The notes: generated from the letters alone by a model not told the origin. A stretch of 64,000 nt of DNA from Sphingomonas sp. PP-CE-3G-477 (GCF_003050745.1 NZ_QAOF01000009.1:1-64000), one strand, 5' to 3'. Positions 49,644 through 59,225 are shown, numbered from the stretch's first letter. Numbers and translations: made by a program.

Positions 49644-50999
49644 TTGACCAAAGACCTGCCGACGCTCGGCTCGATCGCCGCCACCGTCGACATCCCGGCG
49701 CGGCTGCGGGTGTTCGATTTCGATGGTTCGCTTGCAGTGGCGAGCCGCGAAGTGTGGGACGCACTCGAGCCCGAGATCGCGATCGTCTCGAAAGCCTATT
49801 GGGAGCAATGGCTTCGGTGCTTCGCGGACGAGCGTCTCTGGGCGCCGAGCGAGACCGAAAAGATGATCGAGATCGGCTGCACGTTCCTGAGAAACCGGTT
49901 TCTGGATACCGCGGGCCGGGCCTGGATCGAATCGGTCGAGCGGTCGGTCGCCGCGGCCTATGCGGCGGACGTATCGCCGATGGCGCTGCTGTCGATGATC
50001 AGCGCGAGCGACCGGGCCGCGCTCGACGTGCTGATGCGCCGCGTCGACCGCGAGGGCGTCAAGCTGCCGCGCTACATCGACACGCTGATGCGACTGTCCG
50101 CGCTGGAGGGCGAGATCACCGTCGCGATCTACAACAATTACCGTGCGCACTCCGCACAGGTCGGTCGCGATACGCTGGCGGCGGAATTCCGCGACGGCAT
50201 CGCGGCGATGGTCGAGACCGCGACCAACGAGGGGCATACGTTGCGCGAACAGGCGGTCCGAAGCTCGGCATCGACTCGCGCGGTGCTGGGCAAGGCGAGC
50301 GAAGTCGCCGCGGCCGCCGAGCAATCCGCCGTGGCGATGCGCGAGGCGGCGCAGACCGCCGCCGGGCTGATCCGGGCGATCGAGGATGCGCGGACCGAGG
50401 TGGAAGCCGCAGCAGAGATCGCCAATCGGGCGTCGGTACAGGCGGGTGAAGCCGTCGGCATGTCGGAGGCGCTGAGCGATCATGCGAAGTCGATCGAATC
50501 AATCCTCAGCCTGATCCGCGATATCGCCGGTCAGACGAACCTGCTGGCGCTGAACGCGACGATCGAGGCGGCGCGCGCAGGCGACGCGGGCCGCGGGTTC
50601 GCCGTCGTCGCGCAGGAGGTGAAGAGTCTGGCCAACCAGACCGCGCGCGCGACCGACGACATCGCCGCCAAGATCGCCGCGATCCAGTCCGCCACCCGCG
50701 GCACGGTCGAGACCAATGCCAGCATCAAGGCGACCGTCACCGAAGTCCAGGAATCGGCCGATCGCATTCGCTACGCGATGGAGGCGCAGGCGCAGACCGT
50801 GACGGCGATCACCGCCGCGGTCGACGAAACCGCGCTTGCCGCCGATTCGATGTCGACGACGATCGCCGCGATCCGCGAGGATACCGAAACCGTCGCGAGC
50901 GAGATCGACGGCGTCGGCCGCGGCTTCGACGTGCTCGATGGACGGCTGAGCAATCTGAAGAACAGCGCCGGCGATTTCGTCGCCAAAGTCGCTGCATAA
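49644..50999 (+). CDS. Soluble chemoreceptor with globin-coupled-sensor-like N-terminus, copy 1
   Basis: 451 residues from TTG 49644, with GGAG nine bases upstream. No transmembrane helix, so a cytoplasmic receptor. Residues about 20-190 are helical and resemble protoglobin-type sensors, but the position that is His in the paralogue downstream is Ser here (my alignment by eye), so haem binding may be lost. The signalling domain contains [20 protein letters not shown] and [20 protein letters not shown], the CheA/CheW-contact tip. No C-terminal CheR/CheB pentapeptide. Seven bases short of the paralogue's leader. Confidence 0.88.
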   Translation: MTKDLPTLGSIAATVDIPARLRVFDFDGSLAVASREVWDALEPEIAIVSKAYWEQWLRCFADERLWAPSETEKMIEIGCTFLRNRFLDTAGRAWIESVERSVAAAYAADVSPMALLSMISASDRAALDVLMRRVDREGVKLPRYIDTLMRLSALEGEITVAIYNNYRAHSAQVGRDTLAAEFRDGIAAMVETATNEGHTLREQAVRSSASTRAVLGKASEVAAAAEQSAVAMREAAQTAAGLIRAIEDARTEVEAAAEIANRASVQAGEAVGMSEALSDHAKSIESILSLIRDIAGQTNLLALNATIEAARAGDAGRGFAVVAQEVKSLANQTARATDDIAAKIAAIQSATRGTVETNASIKATVTEVQESADRIRYAMEAQAQTVTAITAAVDETALAADSMSTTIAAIREDTETVASEIDGVGRGFDVLDGRLSNLKNSAGDFVAKVAA

Positions 51000-51017
51000 C
51001 GAGCCTTGGGAGAGGTC

Positions 51018-52382
51018 ATGACTGCGGATACCGCGCTGGCGACGCCAATGCGTTCGGCCAGATCGCTGCGCGAGCGCGTCGGCGACTATGATTGGGACGG
51101 GCTGATCGCGCCGGCCTGCGCCACGCTCAGCGCGTTGCTCGACGAGGACGATCACCGGCGGATCGGCGAGATGTTCTGGCGGCATTATCTGTCGCTCGAC
51201 GCGGTGCGCCATATCGCAGCCCAGATCACGCCCGACCGGCTCGAACGGCGGATCGCCCAGAGCGCGGTCTATGCGCGGATGCGGTACCTGTCGCCGTATG
51301 ACGAGGCGTGCGAGGCGATGGCGATCGACCATGCGGAGAGTTCGCGCCAGTCGGGTATCCCCCTGCCCGCGCTGCTGTCGGCCGCCGCTTTTGCCCATAG
51401 CGCGACGCTGAACCTGGTCGTCGACCGCCTCGGCACCGACACCGCGACGATGCGGATCGTGGCGGATGCGGTACAGCGGCTCGCGCTGATCGAGGCGGAC
51501 ATCATGGCCTCGTATCTCGGCGCGACCGACACCGAGGCGGCACGCGCCGAACGGGGCACGCGGGCATCCGACTTTCGCAAGCGCATCGCCGCGTCAATCG
51601 AGGACACCGCCGCTCTGGGCGCGCGAATCCGCGTGCAGGCGGCGGCGGCATCGTCCTCGACACGCGGCGTCCTGAGCAAGGCGAGCGAGGTCGCCGCGGC
51701 CGCGGAACAATCGGCCCTGGCGATGCGCGAGGCGGCGCAGACCGCCGCCGGGCTGATCCGGGCGATCGAGGATGCGCGGACCGAAGTGGAGGCCGCGGCA
51801 GAGATCGCGACCCGCGCCTCGGCGCAGGCGGGCGAAGCGGTCGGCATGTCTGAGACCCTGAGCGAGCATGCGAAGTCGATCGAATCGATCCTCGGGTTGA
51901 TCCGCAGCATCGCCGGGCAGACCAACCTGCTGGCGCTCAACGCGACGATCGAGGCGGCACGAGCGGGCGATGCCGGGCGCGGCTTCGCGGTGGTGGCGCA
52001 GGAGGTGAAATCGCTGGCCAACCAGACCGCGCGCGCGACCGATGACATTGCCGGCAAGATCGCCGCGATCCAGGCGGCGACACGCTCGACCGTCGTGACC
52101 AACGCCTCGATCAAGTCGACGGTCGCGGAGGTCCAGGAGAGCGCCGACCGGATCAGGTTTGCGATGTACGCGCAGGCGCAGACCGTCACCGCGATCACTG
52201 CAGCGGTCGACGAGACGGCGCTGGCGGCGGACGCGATGTCGACGACGATCGCCGCGATCCGCCAGGATACCGAAGGGGTGGCGGTCGAGATCGATCAGCT
52301 TGGGCACGGCTTTTGCGCGGTGGACGACAAGCTGGGTGTGCTGCGCGGCGCGGCGGACGGGTTTTCGGCGAGCGTGGCTTGA
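51018..52382 (+). CDS. Soluble chemoreceptor with globin-coupled-sensor-like N-terminus, copy 2
   Basis: 454 residues from ATG 51018, preceded by GGGAGAGG. Domain plan as in copy 1. The N-terminal domain ([40 protein letters not shown], then [20 protein letters not shown]) looks like a protoglobin; the His in AIDHAES or the one in AFAHSAT are candidate proximal haem ligands. The signalling hairpin is nearly identical to copy 1, including 65 identical bases. Predicted oxygen or redox sensing. Confidence 0.88.
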   Translation: MTADTALATPMRSARSLRERVGDYDWDGLIAPACATLSALLDEDDHRRIGEMFWRHYLSLDAVRHIAAQITPDRLERRIAQSAVYARMRYLSPYDEACEAMAIDHAESSRQSGIPLPALLSAAAFAHSATLNLVVDRLGTDTATMRIVADAVQRLALIEADIMASYLGATDTEAARAERGTRASDFRKRIAASIEDTAALGARIRVQAAAASSSTRGVLSKASEVAAAAEQSALAMREAAQTAAGLIRAIEDARTEVEAAAEIATRASAQAGEAVGMSETLSEHAKSIESILGLIRSIAGQTNLLALNATIEAARAGDAGRGFAVVAQEVKSLANQTARATDDIAGKIAAIQAATRSTVVTNASIKSTVAEVQESADRIRFAMYAQAQTVTAITAAVDETALAADAMSTTIAAIRQDTEGVAVEIDQLGHGFCAVDDKLGVLRGAADGFSASVA

Positions 52383-52421
52383 GGACGGCGTCCTTCTATC
52401 AGGGGCGCGATCGAAGAATTT

Positions 52422-52543
52422 CTCGCGCAGAGGCGCAGAGGACGCAGAGACTTTCGCGGAACCGCAGGTTCTCAAAATCGCAGTATTGTCGCGCCCTCGC
52501 CTCAATGTGTACGCACTCTGCGTCCTCCGCGCCTCTGCGCGAA
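52422..52543. repeat. Long inverted-repeat element, copy 2 (27-bp arms)
   Basis: TCGCGCAGAGGCGCAGAGGA begins the left arm (52423-52449), which is the reverse complement of 52516-52542 with one mismatch. The arm shares its core with the element at 20171-20297; the interiors differ. Confidence 0.85.
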
Positions 52544-52600
52544 CCCATTTCTCACTTGGTCTCAGGTGACGGCATCAGCCTGCGGCGCTAGAGCGCTGGC

Positions 52601-53290
52601 ATGACTATTCTTCTTACCGGCTCCAGCCGCGGTATCGGCGCGGCTATTTATGCGGCCCTGACCAGCGCGGGCGCTTCCGTCATCGGGCATGGGACCGCCA
52701 GCGGTATTCCGGCCGATTTTAGCGATCCTGCGGGGCCGACTGCGTTGTGGAACGCGGCGCTGGAGCAAGCTGGCGGCGCGATCGATGTGCTCATCAACAA
52801 TGCTGGCGTGTTCGAGGCGGCAGCGCTCGCCGATGACGACTGGACCGCGCAGTGGGAGCGGACGATGCGGATCAACCTGACCGCATCGGCGGAGCTGTGT
52901 CGGTTGGCGGTGCTGCATTGGCAGGCTCGGGGTGTCGGCGGGCGGATCGTCAATATCGCGAGCCGGGCGGCGTATCGCGGGGACTCGCCGGCGCACTGGC
53001 ATTATGCCGCGTCGAAGGCTGGCATGGTGGCGATGACCAAGACCATTGCTCGAGGCTATGCTCGGGAGGGCATTCTGGCGTTTGCGGTGTGCCCGGGGTT
53101 CACGATGACCGGGATGGCGAAGCACTATCTGTCGAGCCGTGGCGGCGATGCGTTGCTGGCGGATATTCCGCTCGGGCGGGTCGCGGCGCCTGAAGAGATC
53201 GCGGCGGCGGCGAAGTTTTTGGCGTTGGAGGCGCCGGCCTCGATGACTGGGTCGGTGATCGACGTGAACGGGGCGAGCTATGTCCGATAG
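52601..53290 (+). CDS. Short-chain dehydrogenase/reductase
   Basis: 229 residues. Cofactor-binding TGSSRGIGAAI, NNAGVFEAAAL, catalytic serine region IVNIASRAAYRG and the YxxxK pair in HYAASKAGMVAM. The C-terminus (GSVIDVNGASYVR) is typical of classical SDRs. Substrate unknown. The 3' end overlaps prmA by 11 bases. Confidence 0.92.
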   Translation: MTILLTGSSRGIGAAIYAALTSAGASVIGHGTASGIPADFSDPAGPTALWNAALEQAGGAIDVLINNAGVFEAAALADDDWTAQWERTMRINLTASAELCRLAVLHWQARGVGGRIVNIASRAAYRGDSPAHWHYAASKAGMVAMTKTIARGYAREGILAFAVCPGFTMTGMAKHYLSSRGGDALLADIPLGRVAAPEEIAAAAKFLALEAPASMTGSVIDVNGASYVR

Positions 53291-54215
53291 TTGGAAGCTC
53301 ACCCTCCCCTGCACGCGGGCGGAGGCGGAGGCGATCGATGCGAGCGATGATCTGACGATCGATGGCGTGTTGATGACGACCGAGGAGATCGAGGACGACG
53401 TCGAATCGTGGCGGCTCGATGCGTATTTCGAGCATGAGCCGACGGCGGATACGGTCGCGGCGGTGCGGGCGCTGGTGCCAAGTGCGGCGGGGGCTGAGAT
53501 CGCGGTCGAGCGGTTGGATGATGCGGACTGGGTGACGATGAGCCAGGCTGGGCTCGAGCCTTTGTCGGTGGGGCGGTTCTTCGTGCATACCGGCGCGCAT
53601 TCGGGCGCGGTGCCGGCGGACCAGCGGGCGTTTTTGATCGAGGCTAGCCGGGCGTTCGGGACGGGGCATCACGAGACGACCAGTGGGTGTCTGGCGATGC
53701 TCGACGGGTTGGCGGATGCATCGTTTGCGAACGTGATCGATATCGGGACTGGGACGGGATTGCTTGCGTTTGCGGCGGCGCATCTTTGGCCTGAGGCCAG
53801 TGTGATGGGGACGGATATCGATCCGGTCTCGATCGATGTGACGGCGGAGAATGCCGCGCTCAATGGGGTCGAGGGGATCGATCTGGTGGTCGCGGACGGT
53901 ACGCTGGACGATGCGATCGTGGTTCGCGCTCCGTATGATCTGGTGATCGCGAATATTCTGGCGGGGCCGCTGGTGTCGATGGCGCCGGAGATCGCTTCGA
54001 TTTCGGATGTGGGGGCTACGATCGTGCTGGCCGGGTTGCTGGAGACGCAGCGGGCCGGGGTGGTGGCTGCGTATGAGGCTTGCGGGTGTTCGCTCGAGGC
54101 GGTCGACCGGCGGGGGGATTGGAGTGTGCTTCGGTTGCGCGCTGGGGCGGTGCGGTTCGTGGCGGAGGGGCCGTTCGATCCTAAGGGGCGTGATGGGTGG
54201 GCGTTGGATATTTGA
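53280..54215 (+). CDS. prmA: Ribosomal protein L11 methyltransferase
   Basis: 311 residues. The substrate-binding N-terminal domain is followed by a class I methyltransferase with VIDIGTGTGLLAFAAAHLWP, GTDIDPVSIDVTAENAALNG and the NPPY-like IANILAGPLV typical of PrmA. FGTGHHETTSGCLAMLDGL is also diagnostic. It trimethylates L11. Confidence 0.93.
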   Translation: MSDSWKLTLPCTRAEAEAIDASDDLTIDGVLMTTEEIEDDVESWRLDAYFEHEPTADTVAAVRALVPSAAGAEIAVERLDDADWVTMSQAGLEPLSVGRFFVHTGAHSGAVPADQRAFLIEASRAFGTGHHETTSGCLAMLDGLADASFANVIDIGTGTGLLAFAAAHLWPEASVMGTDIDPVSIDVTAENAALNGVEGIDLVVADGTLDDAIVVRAPYDLVIANILAGPLVSMAPEIASISDVGATIVLAGLLETQRAGVVAAYEACGCSLEAVDRRGDWSVLRLRAGAVRFVAEGPFDPKGRDGWALDI

Positions 54216-54224
54216 GCCTACGGT

Positions 54225-54293
54225 AAAAGATTGTTCCCCCGCGAAGGCGGGGGTCCAGTCTGGGCCCCCGCCTTCGCGGGGGAACAATCTTTT
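54225..54293. repeat. Family B perfect palindrome after prmA
   Basis: AAAAGATTGTTCCCCCGCGA continues into a 28-base arm that pairs perfectly with the right arm ending CAATCTTTT at 54293. Both ends carry A- or T-runs, so it should work as a bidirectional intrinsic terminator for prmA. Confidence 0.85.
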
Positions 54294-54319
54294 GGGGAGG
54301 GAGGCCTCACCCCACGCCT

Positions 54320-54417
54320 AACACCACCCCGGCGGAAGCCGGGGCCCAATTGGGATGGCGGTGCGGCTCTATTTTGGAGGTTCGCCCAATTGGGCCCCGG
54401 CCTTCGCCGGGGTGGTG
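54320..54417. repeat. Family A palindrome, gene-less copy 1
   Basis: CACCACCCCGGCGGAAGCCG begins the left arm (about 54322-54354) and the right arm (54385-54417) is its reverse complement with two mismatches; the 30-base interior holds no gene. Arms share the CCGGGGCCCA(A/G)TTGGG core with the GIY-YIG cassette. Confidence 0.85.
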
Positions 54418-54425
54418 CTTCTGGT

Positions 54426-55295
54426 TTAAGCGCTGAGTTTCGCGTTCGCGTACGCCTGCGTGCCCTCGGTGAGCACCACATCCCCCGGCTCGATCCGCGC
54501 GACGGGAATATCCGGGAGCGCCTTCAGCTCTTCGTACAGCGGCGCGAAGTCTGTCTCTACCGTCAGCCTCAGCAACTCCTCGAAGCTCGGGATGACGAAG
54601 TAATTCTGCTGGAAATCGTCGATCCGGTATTCGGTGCGCATAACCCGGGCGAGGTCGAGCGCGATCCGATTGGGGCTCGGATCGTCGAGCGCGAACCGCG
54701 TTTCCGCGTAGCTGGAGACGATCCCCGACCCATAGATGCGCAGGCCTTCGGGTTCTGCGATCAGGCCGAACTCGACCGTGTACCAGTAAAGCCGTCCCAG
54801 ATACTTCAGCGCGTCGAGCCCCAGCGCGCGCTGGCCGCCGCGGCCGTAGGCGGCGAGGTAGTCGGCGAAGACCGGGTCGGCGAGCATCGGCACGTGGCCG
54901 AACACGTCGTGGAAGACGTCGGGTTCCTGGAGATAATCGAGCTGGTCGGGGCGGCGGATGAAGTTGCCGGCGACGAAGCGGCGATTGGCCATGTGGTCGA
55001 AGAACACGTCGTCGGGGACGAGGCCGGGCACCGCGACGACCGACCAGCCGGTGAGCTTGGTCAGGCGTTCGGAGAGCTCCTCGAAATCGGGGATGCCGGG
55101 CTTCGACAGCTTCAGCACGTCGAGCCCGCGCAGCCACGCGTTCGAGGCGCGGCCGGGGAGCAGCTTCGACTGGCGCGCGAAGAGCGTGTCCCAGGTCGCG
55201 TGATCCTCCGCGGTGTAATCCGCCCAGTTCTGCGGGATCGTCCAGTCGGGCGCGCCTTCGGGCGGGGTGCTCAGCACATGTGTGTCATTGGCCAT
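54426..55295 (-). CDS. phhA: Phenylalanine-4-hydroxylase
   Basis: 289 residues. The iron-binding facial triad is visible: both histidines in PDVFHDVFGHVPML and the glutamate in YWYTVEFGLI. RPDQLDYLQEPDVFHD and GSGIVSSYAETRFAL are family blocks. It converts phenylalanine to tyrosine with a pterin cofactor, the entry to aromatic amino acid breakdown through homogentisate. Confidence 0.96.
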   Translation of the reverse strand: MANDTHVLSTPPEGAPDWTIPQNWADYTAEDHATWDTLFARQSKLLPGRASNAWLRGLDVLKLSKPGIPDFEELSERLTKLTGWSVVAVPGLVPDDVFFDHMANRRFVAGNFIRRPDQLDYLQEPDVFHDVFGHVPMLADPVFADYLAAYGRGGQRALGLDALKYLGRLYWYTVEFGLIAEPEGLRIYGSGIVSSYAETRFALDDPSPNRIALDLARVMRTEYRIDDFQQNYFVIPSFEELLRLTVETDFAPLYEELKALPDIPVARIEPGDVVLTEGTQAYANAKLSA

Positions 55296-55317
55296 GCGGC
55301 TGGTCTAGCATGACGGA

Positions 55318-55983
55318 ATGAAGACGGAAACGCGTTGGGTTAAGTCGATTTTATGGGCGGTCGCGGCGGTGTTCGGGGTGGTCGCGAGCTATGCGGTAGC
55401 GGGGCTGGTTGGTGGGTCGATCCCGAGCAACCGCAACTGGCGGGCGCCGGCCGAGGGGGTTCATATCTTCGTCGAGAGCAACGGCGTGCATACCGGGATC
55501 ATCGTGCCGAAGGTGGCGGCGGGGGTGGACTGGCGCGGGGTGGCTCGGGCGGAGGATCTGCGTGATCCGCGGTATGGCGCGTTCGATCATGTGGCGTTCG
55601 GGTGGGGGGAGAAGACGTTTTATCTCGAGACGCCGACGTGGGCGGACGTGAAGCTGCGCACCGTGGTTGCTTCGGCGGTCGGGAGTGATCGGACGTTGAT
55701 GCATGTCGAGCATCTGCCGAGGCCGCGTGCGGGGGACGGGGCTCGGGAGATCGTGGTCACGCCGGCGCAGTATCGGCGGTTGGCGGCGTATATCCGGGCT
55801 AGCTTTCGCGATGGGGGTGCGCGGTATCGGGGGTATACCGGGTATGATGCGTTTTATGAGGCTAGCGGGCGGTATAGCGCGGTGCGGACGTGTAATGCTT
55901 GGACGGGGGATGCTCTGCGGTTTGCGGGGGTTCGGGTTGGTTGGTGGACGCCGTTTCCGGTTACTGTGATGGGGTGGTTTTGA
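55318..55983 (+). CDS. TIGR02117/DUF2459 family protein
   Basis: 221 residues. One N-terminal membrane helix (SILWAVAAVFGVVASYAVAG) then the family domain: VHIFVESNGVHTGIIVPKVA, FDHVAFGWGEKTFYLETPTW and RTCNAWTGDALRFAGVRVGW. The conserved His, Asp and Cys resemble a papain-like layout. Role unknown; family members are often found in organisms making PHA or in sphingomonads. Confidence 0.88.
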   Translation: MKTETRWVKSILWAVAAVFGVVASYAVAGLVGGSIPSNRNWRAPAEGVHIFVESNGVHTGIIVPKVAAGVDWRGVARAEDLRDPRYGAFDHVAFGWGEKTFYLETPTWADVKLRTVVASAVGSDRTLMHVEHLPRPRAGDGAREIVVTPAQYRRLAAYIRASFRDGGARYRGYTGYDAFYEASGRYSAVRTCNAWTGDALRFAGVRVGWWTPFPVTVMGWF

Positions 55984-56002
55984 GGAGTGTGCTCCCGAGA
56001 GT

Positions 56003-56060
56003 TTGTTCTCCCGCGAAGGCGGGAGTCCAGACTGGGCTCCGGCCTTCGCGGGAGAACAAG
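56003..56060. repeat. Family B palindromic repeat
   Basis: TTGTTCTCCCGCGAAGGCGG at the left pairs with CCGGCCTTCGCGGGAGAACA at the right, with the same tccagactggg centre as the copies at 46485 and 54225. Confidence 0.85.
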
Positions 56061-56085
56061 GAAGCGGGATGCGGTATCAGTTTTA

Positions 56086-56192
56086 GCCCCCCCGGCGGAG
56101 GCCGGGGTCCAATTGGGGAACGTTGCTGATTGAGTGCAGCGCGTAGTTACCTCCGTTCGCCCAATTGGGCCCCGGCCTTCGCCGGGGGGGTA
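56086..56192. repeat. Family A palindrome, gene-less copy 2
   Basis: Left arm at about 56086-56119 (CCCCGGCGGAGGCCGGGGTC then CAATTGGGG) and right arm at 56160-56192 (CCCAATTGGGCCCCGGCCTT then CGCCGGGG). The 40-base interior is unrelated to that of the other copies. Confidence 0.85.
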
Positions 56193-56245
56193 TTAGGGAA
56201 GCGGGGTGGTGGTGGTACTGGAGGGAAGACGACGCGCTAGGTCGG

Positions 56246-56524
56246 TCAGTTCCCGGTGCGGTAGTCCTGGTATTGGCCGCATTCCGACCGCTGCGGGTCG
56301 CGCTTGCAGCGCTTCACCAGTTCCTTGCGCTGCTTGCCCTCTTCGGCTTCCTGTTTGCGCATCTTCTTGCCGTAGTTGCGGTCCGATTCTTCCTGGCTGG
56401 TGGTGGTCCAGTCGACCGCCTTGCCGGCGACCTGGAACGGTGCCTTCACGATCGAGGTTGCTGTGCTGATGCAGCCACTTACGAGGAACGGCAGCACCGC
56501 GAGTACGGGAAGAACCTTACGCAT
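56246..56524 (-). CDS. Small lipoprotein
   Basis: 92 residues. Signal with lipobox LVSGC (VLAVLPFLVSGC), then ISTATSIVKAPFQVAGKAVD, a Lys/Glu-rich helix and a C-terminal pair of cysteines (KRCKRDPQRSECGQYQD). Start ATG directly abuts the stop of the upstream phosphodiesterase gene. Function unknown. Confidence 0.8.
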   Translation of the reverse strand: MRKVLPVLAVLPFLVSGCISTATSIVKAPFQVAGKAVDWTTTSQEESDRNYGKKMRKQEAEEGKQRKELVKRCKRDPQRSECGQYQDYRTGN

Positions 56525-57625
56525 TTACTTTACTCCTGCACGCACGGTTCCATGGGCTCGGTCGCGCGCTTGTGCCCCGTATAGCGGAAAGTCGGTGAAG
56601 AAACCGTCGATACCTTGTGCAAGGCCGGCGTCGATCTCGGCGGCGATGTCGCCGTGGGCTGCGGGGTCGGTGCCGCGGCGGAAGCGGGTCGGTTCGAAAT
56701 AGTTTTCCGCGCGGTAGGTCCAGGGGTGGACGCGTAGACCCGCCGCGTGCGCTTCGGCGACCAGCGTCGTCGGGGTCGCGTCGGTCCAGAGCATGCTCTT
56801 GTTCGGGCCGATGCCGTAGGCATAGGCGGCGACCGCCTTGAGACCCTCGGGCGCGATCATCGCCTTGTAGCTCGGCTGCGCGCCGTCGGCGGGACCACCC
56901 TCCCCGTCCATGAGCTGGATCAGGCGGACTTTGGTCATCTTGTGGAGGCGCTGGAGGTTGGCGACCTCGAACGACTGGATGAACACCGGCGCTTTGGCCG
57001 AATCCCAACCGGCCTCGCGCAGTTCGGCGACCAGTTTCGCGTCGAGCGGGTGGCCGATCTTGGCGAAATAGGTCGGATGCTTGGTCTCGGGATAGATGCC
57101 GATCGTCCGGCCCGTCTCGATCGTGCGGCGCTTGGCGAGCGCGATGATCTCGGCGAGCGTCGGGATTGCGAATTGGCCGTCATAGGTGGTGTTCGCGGGG
57201 CGAAGCTTTGGCAGGCGTTCCTTCGCGCGCAGCGTCTTCAGTTCGGCGAGCGTGAAGTCCTCGACGAACCAGCCGGTCATCGTCTGGCCGTCGATCGTCT
57301 TGGTGGTTTTCCGGCCTGCGAACTCGGGGTGGTCGGCGACGTTGGTCGTCTCGGCGATGTTGTTCTCGTGGCGCGCGACGAGGACGTCGTCCTTGGTTGG
57401 CACCAGATCGGGCTCGATGAAGTCCGCGCCCTGGTCGATCGCCAGCGAGTACGCCGCCAGCGTGTGCTCGGGGCGGAGACCGCTCGCGCCGCGGTGCGCG
57501 ATCACGATTGGGGGCGACAATCGGGGAGAAGCTGGCGTCATCGCAACAGTTTGCCCGCTCAGCGCTATGAACGCCAGCGTACCAACACGTGAGAGCTTGT
57601 CGCAATAGGAAACGATCGGTCGCAT
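56525..57625 (-). CDS. glpQ: Glycerophosphodiester phosphodiesterase, exported
   Basis: 366 residues from ATG 57625 (MRPIVSYCDKLSRVGTLAF), which gives a hydrophobic leader; the frame extends to 57664. IVIAHRGASGLRPEHTLAAY holds the catalytic His and Arg, and FIEPDLVPTKDDVLVARHEN the metal-binding Glu, Asp and second His. GIYPETKHPTYF and the C-terminal FFTDFPLYG fit GlpQ-type GDPDs. It releases glycerol 3-phosphate from deacylated phospholipids. Confidence 0.93.
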   Translation of the reverse strand: MRPIVSYCDKLSRVGTLAFIALSGQTVAMTPASPRLSPPIVIAHRGASGLRPEHTLAAYSLAIDQGADFIEPDLVPTKDDVLVARHENNIAETTNVADHPEFAGRKTTKTIDGQTMTGWFVEDFTLAELKTLRAKERLPKLRPANTTYDGQFAIPTLAEIIALAKRRTIETGRTIGIYPETKHPTYFAKIGHPLDAKLVAELREAGWDSAKAPVFIQSFEVANLQRLHKMTKVRLIQLMDGEGGPADGAQPSYKAMIAPEGLKAVAAYAYGIGPNKSMLWTDATPTTLVAEAHAAGLRVHPWTYRAENYFEPTRFRRGTDPAAHGDIAAEIDAGLAQGIDGFFTDFPLYGAQARDRAHGTVRAGVK

Positions 57626-57682
57626 CGGCGTTAAGTCCTCGAAATCCGTACATTCCCGGCACATTCAACCAGGGGCACCGCC

Positions 57683-58246
57683 ATGCATTTCACGATCAAT
57701 GGTCAATCATATGACGCCGAGCCCGATATTCGTACGTCGGTGCTCGACCTGTGCCGCGAGCATCTCGGGCTGACGGGGTCGAAGAAGGGCTGCGATCATG
57801 GCCAGTGCGGTGCGTGCACGGTGCTGATCAACGGGCGTCGCGTCAATTCCTGCCTGACGCTCGCGGTGATGCACCAGGACGACGAGATCACGACGATCGA
57901 GGGCATCGGCCAGCCGGGCAACCTTCACGCGTTGCAGGACGCGTTCGTGCGGAATGACGGGTATCAGTGCGGCTATTGCACGCCGGGGCAGATCTGTTCG
58001 GCGGTCGGCATGCTCGACGAGGTCAAGAAGGGCTGGGCCAGCTATGCGTCGGGCGACCTGACCGATCCGAAGTTCGACGATGCCGAGATTTCCGAGCGCA
58101 TGAGCGGCAACCTGTGCCGCTGCGCCGCCTATCCCAACATCGTCGATGCGATCCGCGAAGTCGGTGGTGCCGAGCCCGCAGGCCGGACCGCGGACGAGAA
58201 GGACGCCGCGATGGAAGCCAACGCGCGTGGGGAGCTGGTGGCATGA
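57683..58246 (+). CDS. Molybdenum hydroxylase [2Fe-2S] subunit (PaoA/YagT-like)
   Basis: 187 residues. Plant-type ferredoxin ligands occur in [20 protein letters not shown] with a fourth Cys in VNSC; the second cluster ligands in [15 protein letters not shown] and [13 protein letters not shown]. Unlike E. coli PaoA it has no twin-arginine leader, so the enzyme should be cytoplasmic. It passes electrons between the Mo cofactor and the FAD subunit. Overlaps the next gene by ATGA. Confidence 0.94.
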   Translation: MHFTINGQSYDAEPDIRTSVLDLCREHLGLTGSKKGCDHGQCGACTVLINGRRVNSCLTLAVMHQDDEITTIEGIGQPGNLHALQDAFVRNDGYQCGYCTPGQICSAVGMLDEVKKGWASYASGDLTDPKFDDAEISERMSGNLCRCAAYPNIVDAIREVGGAEPAGRTADEKDAAMEANARGELVA

Positions 58247-59223
58247 AGACCTTCACGTACGAGAAGCCCGCGACGCCCGAGGCTGCGGTCAAGGATATCG
58301 ATACCGTTGGTGCGAAGTTCATCGCGGGCGGCACCAATCTGCTCGACCTCATGAAGTTGCAGGTCGAGACGCCGGACAAGCTGGTCGACATCTCGCGGCT
58401 CGATCTCGCGAAGATCGAGGAGCGCGAGGATGGCGGGCTGACGATCGGTGCGCTGGTGCCGAACAGCGATCTCGCCGCCGATCGTCGTGTCGTCGCCAAA
58501 TACGAGGTGCTGAGCCGCGCGTTGCTCGCCGGTGCGTCGGGGCAGTTGCGCAATAAGGCGTCGACCGGGGGCAATCTGCTCCAGCGGACGCGGTGCTATT
58601 ATTTCTACGACACTGCGGCGGCGTGCAACAAGCGCGAGCCCGGTAGCGGCTGTTCGGCAATCGGCGGCTTCAACCGCATCCTCGCCGTGCTGGGGACGAG
58701 CGAGCATTGCATCGCGACGCATCCGAGCGACATGGCGGTGGCGATGCGTGCGCTCGACGCGACGATCGTGACGCTGAAGGCGGATGGCGATCGTCGGCGG
58801 ATCTCGATTCACGACTTCTATCGCCTGCCGGGCGACACGCCGCAGATCGAGAACGCGCTCGAAGCGGGTGAACTGATTACGCACATCGAGCTGCCGGCAC
58901 CGGTCAAGGGCAAGCAGGAATACCGCAAGGTCCGCGATCGTGCGTCCTATGCGTTCGCGCTCGTATCGGTGGCGGCGATCGTCGATGTGCAGGACGGCGT
59001 GATCGCGTCGGCCTCGCTCGCGTTCGGCGGGCTCGGGCCGATGCCGTGGCGCAATCCGGCGGTCGAGGCGGCGCTGGTCGGCAAGGCGCCGTCCGATGCC
59101 GTGTTCGAGGCTGCGGCGACTGCATTGCTTGCCGACGCCAAGGGCTATGGCTCGAACGACTTCAAGATCCCCCTCGCCCGTCGCACGCTGATCGCGACAC
59201 TGCGCAACGTCACGGGAGCATAA
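58243..59223 (+). CDS. Molybdenum hydroxylase FAD subunit with extra [4Fe-4S] site (PaoB/YagS-like)
   Basis: 326 residues. FAD-binding [20 protein letters not shown] and [21 protein letters not shown]118, C128, C137 and C156 ([20 protein letters not shown], then CSAIGG and [10 protein letters not shown]) match the insertion that carries a [4Fe-4S] cluster in PaoB. This points to a PaoABC-like aldehyde oxidoreductase rather than a purine-oxidising XdhABC. Confidence 0.93.
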   Translation: MKTFTYEKPATPEAAVKDIDTVGAKFIAGGTNLLDLMKLQVETPDKLVDISRLDLAKIEEREDGGLTIGALVPNSDLAADRRVVAKYEVLSRALLAGASGQLRNKASTGGNLLQRTRCYYFYDTAAACNKREPGSGCSAIGGFNRILAVLGTSEHCIATHPSDMAVAMRALDATIVTLKADGDRRRISIHDFYRLPGDTPQIENALEAGELITHIELPAPVKGKQEYRKVRDRASYAFALVSVAAIVDVQDGVIASASLAFGGLGPMPWRNPAVEAALVGKAPSDAVFEAAATALLADAKGYGSNDFKIPLARRTLIATLRNVTGA

Positions 59224-59225
59224 GC

